Shown here piece by piece: positions 8,470-17,643 of a stretch of 44,329 bases of DNA (the first letter of the stretch is position 1; each line of letters begins with the position of its first letter). The translations under genes and the position numbers were made by a program. The DNA comes from Chloroflexota bacterium (GTDB lineage Bacteria > Chloroflexota > Limnocylindria > Limnocylindrales > CSP1-4), in assembly GCA_021783595.1 (NCBI GenBank), contig JAJXTS010000004.1, positions 1-44,329 of the forward strand. The letters run 5' to 3'. Below the pieces are notes generated by a model that saw only the letters and a list, made by a program, of their open reading frames with translations, did not search any database and was not told the DNA's origin.

Positions 8470-9624
8470 ATGACCGAACCGCACCGACCCTCCCGATCCT
8501 GGAACCCCGCCCCCGCGGAAGACCTACCCGCACCGCGTCGGCGGCCCGCCGAGGAGCGGGCGGCCCTCGCCGCATCGTCCCGCCGCGCCACGCGCCTGGC
8601 GGTCGTCGCCATCGTGGTCGCCGGCATCGCGCTCGGCCTCACGGTCTGGCGCGCGACGGCCCCGTCCGGCGCCTCGTGCCTGACCGACGTCTGGAGCGCC
8701 CAGCCCGCGGCGAGCGAGATTCCCAGCGGGTGGGTCATGGCGGGCACCACGTTCGACACCAACCGCCGCACGACGCAGTACGTCGGCCCGGCCTCGAGCG
8801 CCGGCTCGGGCAGCCCGAACGTGCTGGCCACCGTCACGTGCTTTCCGGACGGCGCGGCCGATGCCGTGGCGCGCGCGGAGGCGGCGGCCCGCTCCATCGG
8901 CCAGCTGGTGAGCACGAAGAGCGACCTCTCCGACGGCGGGTTCGAGGCGACCGACACGTCTGGCGCGATCTTCCTGGAGTTCCGCCGAGGCGCCATCGTG
9001 GTGGACCTCGCGGCAGCCAACGGCGCCACGCCCACCGACATCGAGACCGTGGCGTCGGGCTTCGACAAGGCGCTCGGCGGTGACGGCGGGGCCATCGCCA
9101 CCCCGGCGCCCTCGAGTTCCGGCGCGGCGGCGTCCTCGGCCCCGGCCGCCTCCGGGAGCCCGACCGGGCTCACGCACGACGCCCCGGAACTGGAGAAGCT
9201 GCTGCCCACCCAGATCGCCGGCGTCACCCTCACGGTGGACAGCGCCCTCGGCGGCACCGTGCTGACGTCGGACGCGGGCGGCCGGGCCGCGATCGCCGCC
9301 CTCAAGGCCAAGGGCAAGGTCCCGAACGACCTGCGCTACGCCGAGGCCCTCGACCAGACGCAGACCCTGCAGGTCAGCGTGGTCGCGCTGTCAGTCAACG
9401 GCCTGAGCGCCGCGGACACGAAGGCGATGCTCCTCGACTGGTTCCAGCTCTCGGGGCCGGGCGTGACGCACGCGGAGGTCACCCTGGCCGGCAAGACCTG
9501 GACGAAGTACGACCTGGGGGACGAGGGCGCGATCAACTACTTCCGCACCAGCGGCACGGCGGTCATCGTGATCACGACCGCCGACCCGGCGCTCGCCGCG
9601 GAGGCCGCCGCGGCGATGCCCTGA
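8470..9624 (+). CDS. hypothetical membrane-anchored protein
   Basis: N-terminal hydrophobic segment (LAVVAIVVAGIALGLTVW) followed by an extracytoplasmic region with Ala/Ser/Pro linker; codon structure consistent. Confidence 0.65.
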   Translation: MTEPHRPSRSWNPAPAEDLPAPRRRPAEERAALAASSRRATRLAVVAIVVAGIALGLTVWRATAPSGASCLTDVWSAQPAASEIPSGWVMAGTTFDTNRRTTQYVGPASSAGSGSPNVLATVTCFPDGAADAVARAEAAARSIGQLVSTKSDLSDGGFEATDTSGAIFLEFRRGAIVVDLAAANGATPTDIETVASGFDKALGGDGGAIATPAPSSSGAAASSAPAASGSPTGLTHDAPELEKLLPTQIAGVTLTVDSALGGTVLTSDAGGRAAIAALKAKGKVPNDLRYAEALDQTQTLQVSVVALSVNGLSAADTKAMLLDWFQLSGPGVTHAEVTLAGKTWTKYDLGDEGAINYFRTSGTAVIVITTADPALAAEAAAAMP

Positions 9625-9676
9625 CGCCCGAGCGGGTCTCGGGCCGCGCAGCGGCGATGTCCCGGCCGTGCGGCAC

Positions 9677-9705
9677 CTGACGTCCGGGGCCGACCCGGCT
9701 ATGCT
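9677..9705 (+). promoter_or_regulatory. putative promoter: CTGACG - 17 nt - TATGCT
   Basis: -35/-10-like hexamers with optimal spacing upstream of the 9757 ORF. Confidence 0.5.
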
Positions 9706-9756
9706 GCACCGACGCGGGCAGATGAACCGTCGCACCGGAAGTCTCGGGGGAGCGCC

Positions 9757-10266
9757 GTGCGTGAGCCACTCGTCGCGTGGGCCGGGGACTGCGTCGTCCG
9801 GGGTGACGTCGCCCTCGGGGACGGGCGCCTGAGCGATCAGGTCAACCGGTTCGAGGTCATGACCTTCTTCGGGGCGGTTGTCGATTCCCTCGATGACGGC
9901 CGCCGAGTCGCGCTGGACGAGCTCGAGGTGGAGCGGCACGAGCTCCACATCATCGAGGTGGCGGGCCACCGCGGTGACCCGGCCCGCCGGCTGCGCACGG
10001 TCCCGGAGCGCGTGCGGCTGGAGGTCGGCCCGTTCGACGTGACGGGCTATGTCCACCGGGCGCCGAGTGCCGCTCCCCTGGCGGCGCTGTCCCGCTGGGC
10101 CCGGTTCGTGCCGGTGACCGATGCCGAGTTCCGGTGCGCGGGCCGTGACGACGAGCCCACCCGGCGCGAGGTCGTGCTCGTGAACCGCGACCGGATCAGC
10201 CGCGTGGCCGAGGTGGCGGTGCCCAGCTTCGAGCCCGACCCGCGCTCGGCCGACGCCCCGGTCTGA
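9757..10266 (+). CDS. conserved hypothetical protein
   Basis: GTG start after GGGGGAGCG; preceded by a good promoter candidate; 169 aa. Confidence 0.6.
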   Translation: MREPLVAWAGDCVVRGDVALGDGRLSDQVNRFEVMTFFGAVVDSLDDGRRVALDELEVERHELHIIEVAGHRGDPARRLRTVPERVRLEVGPFDVTGYVHRAPSAAPLAALSRWARFVPVTDAEFRCAGRDDEPTRREVVLVNRDRISRVAEVAVPSFEPDPRSADAPV

Positions 10267-10476
10267 GCGAGGCCGGTCGGGCACCCCGGGCCGCCGGCGC
10301 AGTCCCGCGCCTGACGCCGTCGGCGACGAGCTCGTCGGCCTCGTCCCCAACGGCCTGCGGCCCGCGGTCGCGCCGCGCCCCGGAGCGCGGCCCTCCGGGC
10401 TGACCCGCGAATGGCGCGCTCCGTTTCGGGCCGTTCGGCACGTCTGGGTCGGGCCTCTCTGGCCGACGCTACCCGC

Positions 10477-12876
10477 ATGGCTGCAACCGTCCACCCGGAC
10501 GCGCGCGTCCCGGCCGCCGATCCTCACCGTGTCGCCCGCGCGCTGATTGTCGAGGGCGTGGTCCAGGGCGTCGGCTTCCGCCCGTTCGTCTGGCGCCTGG
10601 CCACCGAGCTCGGGCTTGCCGGGCGCGTCCGAAACGCGGCCGGGCGGGTCGAGGTGGAGGCTGCCGGGTCCCGCGAGGCGCTGGACGCCCTGGCCCGCCG
10701 GCTGCGCACGGACGCGCCGCCTCGCGCCCGCGTGGAGCGGGTGACCGCGCGGCCGCTGGACCCCGTGCTCGCCGCCGGGCTGCCGGCCGGCTTCGAGATC
10801 GACGAGAGCGTCGTGGCGGCCGCGCAGGACCGGCTCTTCCCGCCGGACATCGCCACCTGCGACGACTGCCTGTCCGAGCTGTTCGACCCGACCGACCGCC
10901 GCTACCGCTACCCGTTCACCAACTGCACCAACTGCGGCCCGCGGGCCACGATCATCGACGAGCTGCCGTACGACCGCGCCCAGACCACGATGCGCGAGTT
11001 CCCGCTGTGCGAGGCCTGCGAGCGCGAGTACCGGGACCCGGCGAACCGCCGCTTCCACGCCGAGCCGGTGGCGTGCCCGGTCTGCGGGCCGCGGCTCTCG
11101 TGGCGGGCCACGGGCGCGCCGGCGCCATCGGCAACGGGCGAGGCGGCGCTGGTCGCGGCGATCGGCGCCCTGCGTGACGGGCAGATCGTCGCGGTCAAGG
11201 GCCTGGGCGGCTACCACCTCGCCTGCGACGCGACCGACGAGGCCTCCGTGCGTCGGCTCCGCGACCGCAAACGGCGCTGGGCGAAGCCCTTGGCGGTGAT
11301 GGTCCGCGACCTGCCGGCGGCCGAGGAGCTGTGCCGTGTCGGCGCCCTGGAGCGACGCCTGCTCACCGGACCGGCGCGGCCGATCGTCCTGCTGGAGGCG
11401 CGGCGGTCCGCCCGGCAGGCCCTCGCCCGGTCCGTTGCCGCGGGCAACCGTCGCCTCGGCGTCTTCCTGCCGTACACCCCGCTCCACCACCTGCTGCTCG
11501 CCCACCTCGGCCGGCCGCTGGTCCTGACGTCGGGCAACCTCACCGACGAACCCCTCGCGACCGACGACGAGGAGGCCCTGGTGCGCCTCGCCGGCCTCGC
11601 GGACGCGTTCCTCGCCCACGACCGCCAGATCCGGGCGCGCTACGACGACTCGGTCACGCGGGTGGTGGCAGGCCGCGAGTCGCTGGTCCGCCGCGCCCGC
11701 GGCTACGCCCCGGAGCCGATGCCGCTGCCGATCGCGACGCCCGTCCCGCTGCTTGCCGTGGGCGCCGAGCTCAAGCACACGTTCACCCTCGCGCGCGGGT
11801 CGCGCGCCCACGTGGCCCCGCACAACGGCGACCTCGAGGACCTCGCCACGCACCGAGCCTTCACCGACGGCCTCGCCCACCTGTCGCGGCTGCTCGCGAT
11901 GGAGCCCGAGGTGGCGGTCCACGACCTCCATCCCGAGTACCTGTCCACCAAGTACGCCGTGGCGCGCTTCGCGGCCGCCAAGCGGATCGCGGTCCAGCAC
12001 CACCACGCGCACCTCGCCTCGTGCGCGGCGGAGCACGGAATCACCGGGCCGTTCCTGGGCGTCGCGTACGACGGCCTGGGCATGGGCGACGACGGCACGC
12101 TGTGGGGCGGGGAGGTGCTGCTGGCGGACCTGCGCGGCTACCGACGCCTCGCCCGCTTCGCCCGGGCGCCGCTCCCCGGCGGGGCGCTGGCGGTCAGGCG
12201 GCCGTACCGGATGGCGCTCGGCTACCTGTTCGGCGGCGAGGCGTTCGACGACGACGCCGTCCCGGGGCTGGCGGATGCCGAGGGGGCCGCGGCCGCGTTC
12301 CTGGCCCGCCTCGACCCGCGCGAGACGGCGCTGGTCCGCACCCAGATTGCGCGCCGGCTCAACGCCCCCGTGGCCTCGTCGGCCGGCCGCCTGTTCGACG
12401 CCGCCGCGGCGCTGCTGGGCATCCGCGACGTGGCCGAGTACGAGGCGCAGGCCGCCGTGGACCTGGAGCTCGCCGCCGGCGACCGAAGGGCCCCCGCGCT
12501 CCCGTACCGGCTCCGCTACCAGGACGGGCTGCTCGTCTACGATCCGCGGCCCACGCTTGCCGCGCTGCTCACGGCCCCGGGGCCCGCCGGGACGCTCGCA
12601 GCCGCCTTCCAGGCGACGATCGCGGAGGTCACCCGCGAGCTGCTCTCCGACGCCCGCGCGCGCACCGGGCTCCGGACGGTGTGCCTCTCGGGCGGCGTGT
12701 TCCAGAACCGCCGGCTGGCGTCCGCGCTCCTGCGCGAGCTTGCGTCGGACGGCTTCGAGCCGAACATCAACCGCCAGGTCCCGGTGAACGACGGCGGGGT
12801 GAGTTATGGTCAGGCCGCGATCGCCGCGGCGCGACTCGCAGCCGGCGCCACGGGTGCGCCGCGATCGGAGGGCTGA
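10477..12876 (+). CDS. hypF: carbamoyltransferase HypF ([NiFe]-hydrogenase maturation)
   Basis: Acylphosphatase domain [18 protein letters not shown], zinc-finger [30 protein letters not shown]-terminal [14 protein letters not shown]; start placed at [11 protein letters not shown] within ORF 10411..12876. Confidence 0.95.
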   Translation: MAATVHPDARVPAADPHRVARALIVEGVVQGVGFRPFVWRLATELGLAGRVRNAAGRVEVEAAGSREALDALARRLRTDAPPRARVERVTARPLDPVLAAGLPAGFEIDESVVAAAQDRLFPPDIATCDDCLSELFDPTDRRYRYPFTNCTNCGPRATIIDELPYDRAQTTMREFPLCEACEREYRDPANRRFHAEPVACPVCGPRLSWRATGAPAPSATGEAALVAAIGALRDGQIVAVKGLGGYHLACDATDEASVRRLRDRKRRWAKPLAVMVRDLPAAEELCRVGALERRLLTGPARPIVLLEARRSARQALARSVAAGNRRLGVFLPYTPLHHLLLAHLGRPLVLTSGNLTDEPLATDDEEALVRLAGLADAFLAHDRQIRARYDDSVTRVVAGRESLVRRARGYAPEPMPLPIATPVPLLAVGAELKHTFTLARGSRAHVAPHNGDLEDLATHRAFTDGLAHLSRLLAMEPEVAVHDLHPEYLSTKYAVARFAAAKRIAVQHHHAHLASCAAEHGITGPFLGVAYDGLGMGDDGTLWGGEVLLADLRGYRRLARFARAPLPGGALAVRRPYRMALGYLFGGEAFDDDAVPGLADAEGAAAAFLARLDPRETALVRTQIARRLNAPVASSAGRLFDAAAALLGIRDVAEYEAQAAVDLELAAGDRRAPALPYRLRYQDGLLVYDPRPTLAALLTAPGPAGTLAAAFQATIAEVTRELLSDARARTGLRTVCLSGGVFQNRRLASALLRELASDGFEPNINRQVPVNDGGVSYGQAAIAAARLAAGATGAPRSEG

Positions 12877-12879
12877 ACG

Positions 12880-13230
12880 ATGTGTCTGGGGATCCCGGGG
12901 CGGATCACCGAGATCCGCGACGAGGCCGGCCTCGCCATGGGCAAGGTGGACTTCGGCGGCGTGCGCAAGGACGCCTGCCTCGCCTACCTGCCGGAGGCGC
13001 GGCTGGGCGACTACGTCATCGTCCACGTGGGCTTCGCGATCAGCCGGGTGGACGAGGCGGAGGCCCTCAAGACGCTCCAGATCCTCGACGAGATGGGCGT
13101 CATGGAGCCCGAGCTGATGACCCTGGGCCCCGGCATGGAGGAGCCCGCCCTCATCAGCGACGACGACCCGTCGATCTACGTCTTCGACCCGGCGCAGCCG
13201 CCGTCCAACTTGGCCGGCCCCACGGCATGA
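12880..13230 (+). CDS. hypC: HypC/HybG/HupF family hydrogenase maturation chaperone
   Basis: N-terminal MCLGIPGRI signature, 116 aa, between hypF and hypD. Confidence 0.95.
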   Translation: MCLGIPGRITEIRDEAGLAMGKVDFGGVRKDACLAYLPEARLGDYVIVHVGFAISRVDEAEALKTLQILDEMGVMEPELMTLGPGMEEPALISDDDPSIYVFDPAQPPSNLAGPTA

Positions 13231-14381
13231 AGTATCTCGACGAGTACCGCGACCCCGTGCTCGCGAAGAGGCTGGTGGCCGAGATCCACCGGATCACCAC
13301 GCGGCCGTGGACCCTCATGGAGGTCTGCGGCGGGCAGACGCACACGATCGTCAAGCAGGGGATCGACGAGGCGCTGCCCGAGGGCGTCCGCATGATCCAC
13401 GGGCCCGGCTGCCCCGTCTGCGTGACGCCGCTCGAGCAGGTGGACAAGGCCCTCGCCATCGCCGCGCGGCCGGACGTGATCTTCACCAGCTACGGCGACA
13501 TGCTGCGCGTGCCCGGCTCGTCGACGGACCTGCTGGCCCTCAAGGCCCGCGGCGCCGACGTCCGCATCGTGTACAGCCCGCTCGACGCGCTCAAGATCGC
13601 GCTCGCGAACCCGGACAAGCAGGTGGTCTTCTTCGCGGTCGGCTTCGAGACCACGGCGCCCGCCAACGCGATGTCGGTGGCGGAGGCTGCCCGGCGGGGG
13701 ATCGACAACTACAGCGTGCTCGTGAGCCACGTGCTGGTGCCCCCGGCCATGACCGCGCTGCTGGACTCGCCCACCAACCGGGTCCAGGGGTTCCTGGCCG
13801 CCGGCCACGTGTGCGCGGTCATGGGCTGGACCGAGTACGAGCCCATCGCCGAGCACTACCGCGTGCCGATCGTGGTCACCGGCTTCGAGCCGCTGGACCT
13901 GCTCGAGGGCGTCTACATGGCCGTCCGCCAGCTGGAGGAGGGGCGCCACGAGGTGGAGAACCAGTACGCGCGCGCCGTCACCCGCGAGGGCGTGCCGCTG
14001 GCCCAGCAGCAGATCCAGCGCGTGTTCGAGGTCGGGCCGCGCAAGTGGCGCGGCGTGGGCGAGATCCCGATGTCCGGCTACCGCCTGCGCCCCGAGTACG
14101 CCCGCTTCGATGCCGAGGAGAAGTTCGACGTCGGCGACATCCGCACCAACGAGCACCCTGCCTGCATGGCGGGCGCCATCCTGACCGGCGAGAAGGTGCC
14201 GCTCGACTGCACCGCGTACGGCACGCTGTGCACCCCGCAGCGGCCGCTCGGCGCGCCGATGGTGTCGTCCGAGGGGACGTGCGCGGCGTTCTTCGCGGCC
14301 GGGCGCGGGCTCGGCGCCGGCCGCGGCTTCTCGGCCGCGCTGCCGCTGGTCCAGGTTGTGCCGGCGGAGGGCGGGCGATGA
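13227..14381 (+). CDS. hypD: hydrogenase maturation protein HypD
   Basis: [16 protein letters not shown]...[11 protein letters not shown]...[15 protein letters not shown] overlap with hypC. Confidence 0.96.
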   Translation: MKYLDEYRDPVLAKRLVAEIHRITTRPWTLMEVCGGQTHTIVKQGIDEALPEGVRMIHGPGCPVCVTPLEQVDKALAIAARPDVIFTSYGDMLRVPGSSTDLLALKARGADVRIVYSPLDALKIALANPDKQVVFFAVGFETTAPANAMSVAEAARRGIDNYSVLVSHVLVPPAMTALLDSPTNRVQGFLAAGHVCAVMGWTEYEPIAEHYRVPIVVTGFEPLDLLEGVYMAVRQLEEGRHEVENQYARAVTREGVPLAQQQIQRVFEVGPRKWRGVGEIPMSGYRLRPEYARFDAEEKFDVGDIRTNEHPACMAGAILTGEKVPLDCTAYGTLCTPQRPLGAPMVSSEGTCAAFFAAGRGLGAGRGFSAALPLVQVVPAEGGR

Positions 14382-15457
14382 CGGCCGACCGCGAGGCCGG
14401 GGCCACGATCGACGCCGAGGGCATCGCCTGCCCGGCGCCGATCCCCGAGGACCAGCGGGTCATCCTGGGCCACGGATCGGGCGGCCAGCTGTCCGCGGCG
14501 CTGATGCGGGACCTGCTCGCCCCGGCCCTCGCGGCCGCGTCCCCGGGCGGCGTGCTCAACGACGCGGCCGTCGTTGAGATCGGCGGGGCGCGGCTCGCGT
14601 TCACCACGGACTCCTTCGTGGTCTCGCCGATCCGCTTCCCCGGCGGCGACATCGGCGAGCTGGCGGTGAACGGCACGCTCAACGACCTCGCCATGATGGG
14701 CGCCACGCCGGTGGCGATCAGCCTCGCCTACGTCATCGAGGAGGGGCTGCCGCTCGAGGAGCTGCGCACGATCACCCTGTCGGCGGCGGCTGCGGCGCAG
14801 CGGGCGGGCGCGCAGATCGTCACCGGCGACACCAAGGTGGTGGGCCGCGGCGCGGCGGATCGGCTGTTCGTCAACACCGCCGGGATCGGCCTCATCCGCG
14901 ACGGCATGGAGCCGGCGGCGGACCGGGCCCGGCCGGGCGACGCGGTGATCCTGTCGGGGCCCATCGGCCTGCATGGCGTGGCGATCATGAGCGTCCGCGA
15001 GGGGCTCGAGTTCGAGGTGGAGATCGCCTCGGACACGCAGTCGCTGGCCGGCCTGGTGGCGGCCATCGCGGCGGTGGCGCCCGACGTCCACGTCCTGCGC
15101 GACCCCACGCGCGGCGGCCTCTCGTCGGCGCTCAACGAGATCGCGCAGGCGTCAGGCGTGGGCATGGTCCTCGACGAGCCGGCCATCCCGATCCCGGGCC
15201 CGGTGCGAGCCGCGTGCGAGTTCCTGGGCCTGGACCCGCTCCACGTGGCCAACGAGGGCAAGCTGGTGGCGATCGTGCCGGCGGCCTCAGCGGACGCGGT
15301 GCTCGCCGCGATGCGCGCCACGCCCGAGGGCGCCGAGGCCACGCGCATCGGCGAGGTCGTGGCCGACCACCCGGGCATGGTCACGATGCGCACGATCGTG
15401 GGCAGCGAGCGGATCGTGGACATGCTGGTGGGGGAGCAGCTGCCGCGCATCTGCTGA
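14378..15457 (+). CDS. hypE: hydrogenase maturation protein HypE
   Basis: [19 protein letters not shown]...NDAAVVEI; canonical C-terminal PRIC; ATGA overlap with hypD. Confidence 0.96.
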   Translation: MTADREAGATIDAEGIACPAPIPEDQRVILGHGSGGQLSAALMRDLLAPALAAASPGGVLNDAAVVEIGGARLAFTTDSFVVSPIRFPGGDIGELAVNGTLNDLAMMGATPVAISLAYVIEEGLPLEELRTITLSAAAAAQRAGAQIVTGDTKVVGRGAADRLFVNTAGIGLIRDGMEPAADRARPGDAVILSGPIGLHGVAIMSVREGLEFEVEIASDTQSLAGLVAAIAAVAPDVHVLRDPTRGGLSSALNEIAQASGVGMVLDEPAIPIPGPVRAACEFLGLDPLHVANEGKLVAIVPAASADAVLAAMRATPEGAEATRIGEVVADHPGMVTMRTIVGSERIVDMLVGEQLPRIC

Positions 15458-15471
15458 TGGCTGGGCGCGCG

Positions 15472-15524
15472 GCGCTCGCGCGCCCCGGCGGGTCGGCCGC
15501 GCTCGCGCGCCCCGGCGGGTCGGC
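15472..15524. repeat. two copies of GCGCTCGCGCGCCCCGGCGGGTCGGC, period 27 nt
   Basis: 15472-15497 and 15499-15524 identical. Confidence 0.8.
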
Positions 15525-15539
15525 GGCCCCCTGTCCGCC

Positions 15540-16517
15540 TCAGGCCGCGACCGCTGCCTCGACCGGCTCCGGCGCCTTGCGCCGCGTCGGCACCAGGGTC
15601 GCCGCCGCGATGCCGAGGATCACCAGCCCGAAGCCGGCCAGGTCCGCCAGCTCGAGCTTCTCGCCCAGGATGAGCGCGCCGGCCACGAGCCCCACGATCG
15701 GCGTGGCGAGGAAGCCCATCGCCGATGAGATCGGCCCCAGCGAGCGGGTGATCGACTGGCTGGCCCAGTACGCGAAGGCGGTGGCCAGGGGACCGCTGTA
15801 GAGGAGCACCAGGACCGCCCCGACGTCCCAGTGGATCGGCGCCCCGGGCTCGAACAGCAGGGCGGCCACGAGGACGGGCACGAGGGCGGTCAGGAGCATC
15901 CAGGGCTGGAGATCGAGCGGGGTCGAGCGCCACGTGTGGCGCCGGATGTGGATCGTGACGACGCCCCAGAGCATCGCGTCGATCACCAGCGCGACGGTGC
16001 CGCCCACCTCGGCCGGCCTGCCCCAGTCGATCACCGACGGGTTGACCAGGATCACGATGCCGATCACGCCCAGCGCCAGCCCCAGCACCTCCGCCCGCCG
16101 GGGCGGCACGCGGAAGCCCAGCCACAGCAGGACGGCCACCCACAGTGGCATGGTGTAGACGAGCACGGACGACCGCCCCGCCGGCACGACCTGCAGCGCG
16201 AAGTTCATGATCAGGATGCCCGCGGCGATCTGGAGGATCGCCACCGAGGCGATGATCGGGAAATCCGCGCGCGGCGGTCGGCGCAGGTTCCGGCTCGGCC
16301 CCAGGATCACGAGCAGCGTCAGCAGGCCCGTGCCGATCCGCAGCGCGGCGTAGGTGAGGGGCGGGAAGTAGTGCAGCCCCTCCTTGACGACCACCCAGTG
16401 GACGCCCCAGACGAGCGACAGGAGGGCCAGCAGCACCAGCGCGGCCGGCCGGCTGTGGACTGCGGGGACAGGGCGGCGCGGGGTCTCGGCGGCGGGCCGC
16501 GGGGCTGGGCTGGTCAC
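15540..16517 (-). CDS. EamA/DMT-family transporter
   Basis: 325-aa protein with multiple TM segments, LLALLSLVWGVHWVVVKEGL, RIGTGLLTLL, two EamA-like halves; GTG start. Confidence 0.85.
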   Translation of the reverse strand: MTSPAPRPAAETPRRPVPAVHSRPAALVLLALLSLVWGVHWVVVKEGLHYFPPLTYAALRIGTGLLTLLVILGPSRNLRRPPRADFPIIASVAILQIAAGILIMNFALQVVPAGRSSVLVYTMPLWVAVLLWLGFRVPPRRAEVLGLALGVIGIVILVNPSVIDWGRPAEVGGTVALVIDAMLWGVVTIHIRRHTWRSTPLDLQPWMLLTALVPVLVAALLFEPGAPIHWDVGAVLVLLYSGPLATAFAYWASQSITRSLGPISSAMGFLATPIVGLVAGALILGEKLELADLAGFGLVILGIAAATLVPTRRKAPEPVEAAVAA

Positions 16518-16593
16518 CCGGTGAGCGTACCGCGGATGGCCGCAGAAATCGATTACCTACGGGTGGCGAGCGCCGCCGGGCGCTTCCCCGCGA

Positions 16594-17001
16594 CTACCGG
16601 GAGCGGCCGGCGACCAGCCGCATGGCGCCTCGCCCCGCGGCGTAGCCCACGACCGTCGGAGCGCCGAAGAAGCCCGCGGCCACGACCGCCGAGAACCAGT
16701 CCAGCGGCACGGGGTTGCCCCCCATCTCCGAGAGCATCAGGATGGCCGTCATGCCCACCGCCATGCCGACGAGCGACACCAGAAGCCCCGTCCAGCCCCG
16801 GGTGGCGAGGCCGGCGAGCACGCCCCCGGCGAGCAGCACCAGCGGCGACACGAAGATCACGGTGAGCTCGCAGGAGCCGCTGAAGTCGGTGTGGCCGACA
16901 CAGCCGAGGTTGGCGCCGCCGAACACCGACGTCGGGCAGGCGACGGCCACGACCAGGAACGCGATGAAGTCACGGACCGGGCTGGGAAGCGGCATCTTCA
17001 T
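16594..17001 (-). CDS. hypothetical small membrane protein
   Basis: MKMPLPSPVRDFIAFLVVAVACPT... with several hydrophobic segments, 135 aa. Confidence 0.6.
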   Translation of the reverse strand: MKMPLPSPVRDFIAFLVVAVACPTSVFGGANLGCVGHTDFSGSCELTVIFVSPLVLLAGGVLAGLATRGWTGLLVSLVGMAVGMTAILMLSEMGGNPVPLDWFSAVVAAGFFGAPTVVGYAAGRGAMRLVAGRSR

Positions 17002-17168
17002 CGGGGGGACACCTCCATCGCGGCAGGATAGCGTCTCGACAGTGACGTGATCGGGCCCGCGCGAACCTGCCCGACCTCTCAGGGGGCTGCGGCCTGGCCC
17101 GAGGCGCTCCGCCAGCCACTCCGCCAGCCGCATGCGCGTGCCGGCGCCGCCCCCGCCCGGAACCCCGG

Positions 17169-17537
17169 TCAGACCGTGCCGAGCGCCTCGTCCTCGACCA
17201 GCCGCAGCAGCTCCACGTTGCTTGCCAGGCGCGAGTTGTGGATGCGCCTCGCAACGTCGAGCAGGTCGAAGATCGCCTCGTCCGCCACGGCGTAGATGAT
17301 GGTGGTGCCGTGTCGCTCGGCCGTCACGATCCCCTGCCCGCGAAGGATCGACAGTTGCTGCGACACGGAGGACCCGCCGCTCGAGGTGGCCTCCTGGAGC
17401 TCGCCGACGGAACGCGCCCCGGATCGCAGGAGCTCGAGGATCCAGATCCGCAGCGGGTGGCCAAGGGCCCTGAAGAACTCCGCCTTGAACCGACGGAGCC
17501 GGTCCGCGTCGTCCGGGCGGCTGGCGGTGTCGCTCAT
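17169..17537 (-). CDS. ArsR/SmtB-family (winged-helix) transcriptional regulator, cysteine-free
   Basis: FFRALGHPLRIWILELLRSGARSVGELQEATSSGGSSVSQQLSILRGQGIVTAERHGTTIIYAV. Confidence 0.93.
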   Translation of the reverse strand: MSDTASRPDDADRLRRFKAEFFRALGHPLRIWILELLRSGARSVGELQEATSSGGSSVSQQLSILRGQGIVTAERHGTTIIYAVADEAIFDLLDVARRIHNSRLASNVELLRLVEDEALGTV

Positions 17538-17566
17538 CGGGCCGAGTGTCGCCCATAGGTCATAAC

Positions 17567-17599
17567 TTCGCAAGATACGAACTTCACGGTATTCTGAAG
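17567..17599 (+). promoter_or_regulatory. putative hydrogenase-operon promoter (TTCGCA - 17 nt - TATTCT) overlapped by the inverted repeat CTTCA-N8-TGAAG
   Basis: Hexamers with 17-nt spacing; inverted repeat 17582-17586/17595-17599 and ATAC-N10-GTAT 17575-17578/17589-17592 in the ArsR-hydrogenase divergent gap. Confidence 0.5.
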
Positions 17600-17601
17600 C
17601 C

Positions 17602-17643
17602 ATGCCTCTGCGTCCCCGTCGCGGCTCAGGTCGATGGACCTGA
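17602..17643 (+). CDS. putative leaderless short ORF MPLRPRRGSGRWT overlapping the start of the hydrogenase operon
   Basis: ATG exactly 6 nt after -10-like TATTCT; its TGA (17641-17643) lies inside the first codons of the 17634 gene. Confidence 0.35.
   Translation: MPLRPRRGSGRWT

Noticed and set aside
9391-13026. 1211-aa ORF on - strand
   Set aside because: Antisense to hypF/hypC and neighbouring genes; no recognisable family; high-GC artefact.
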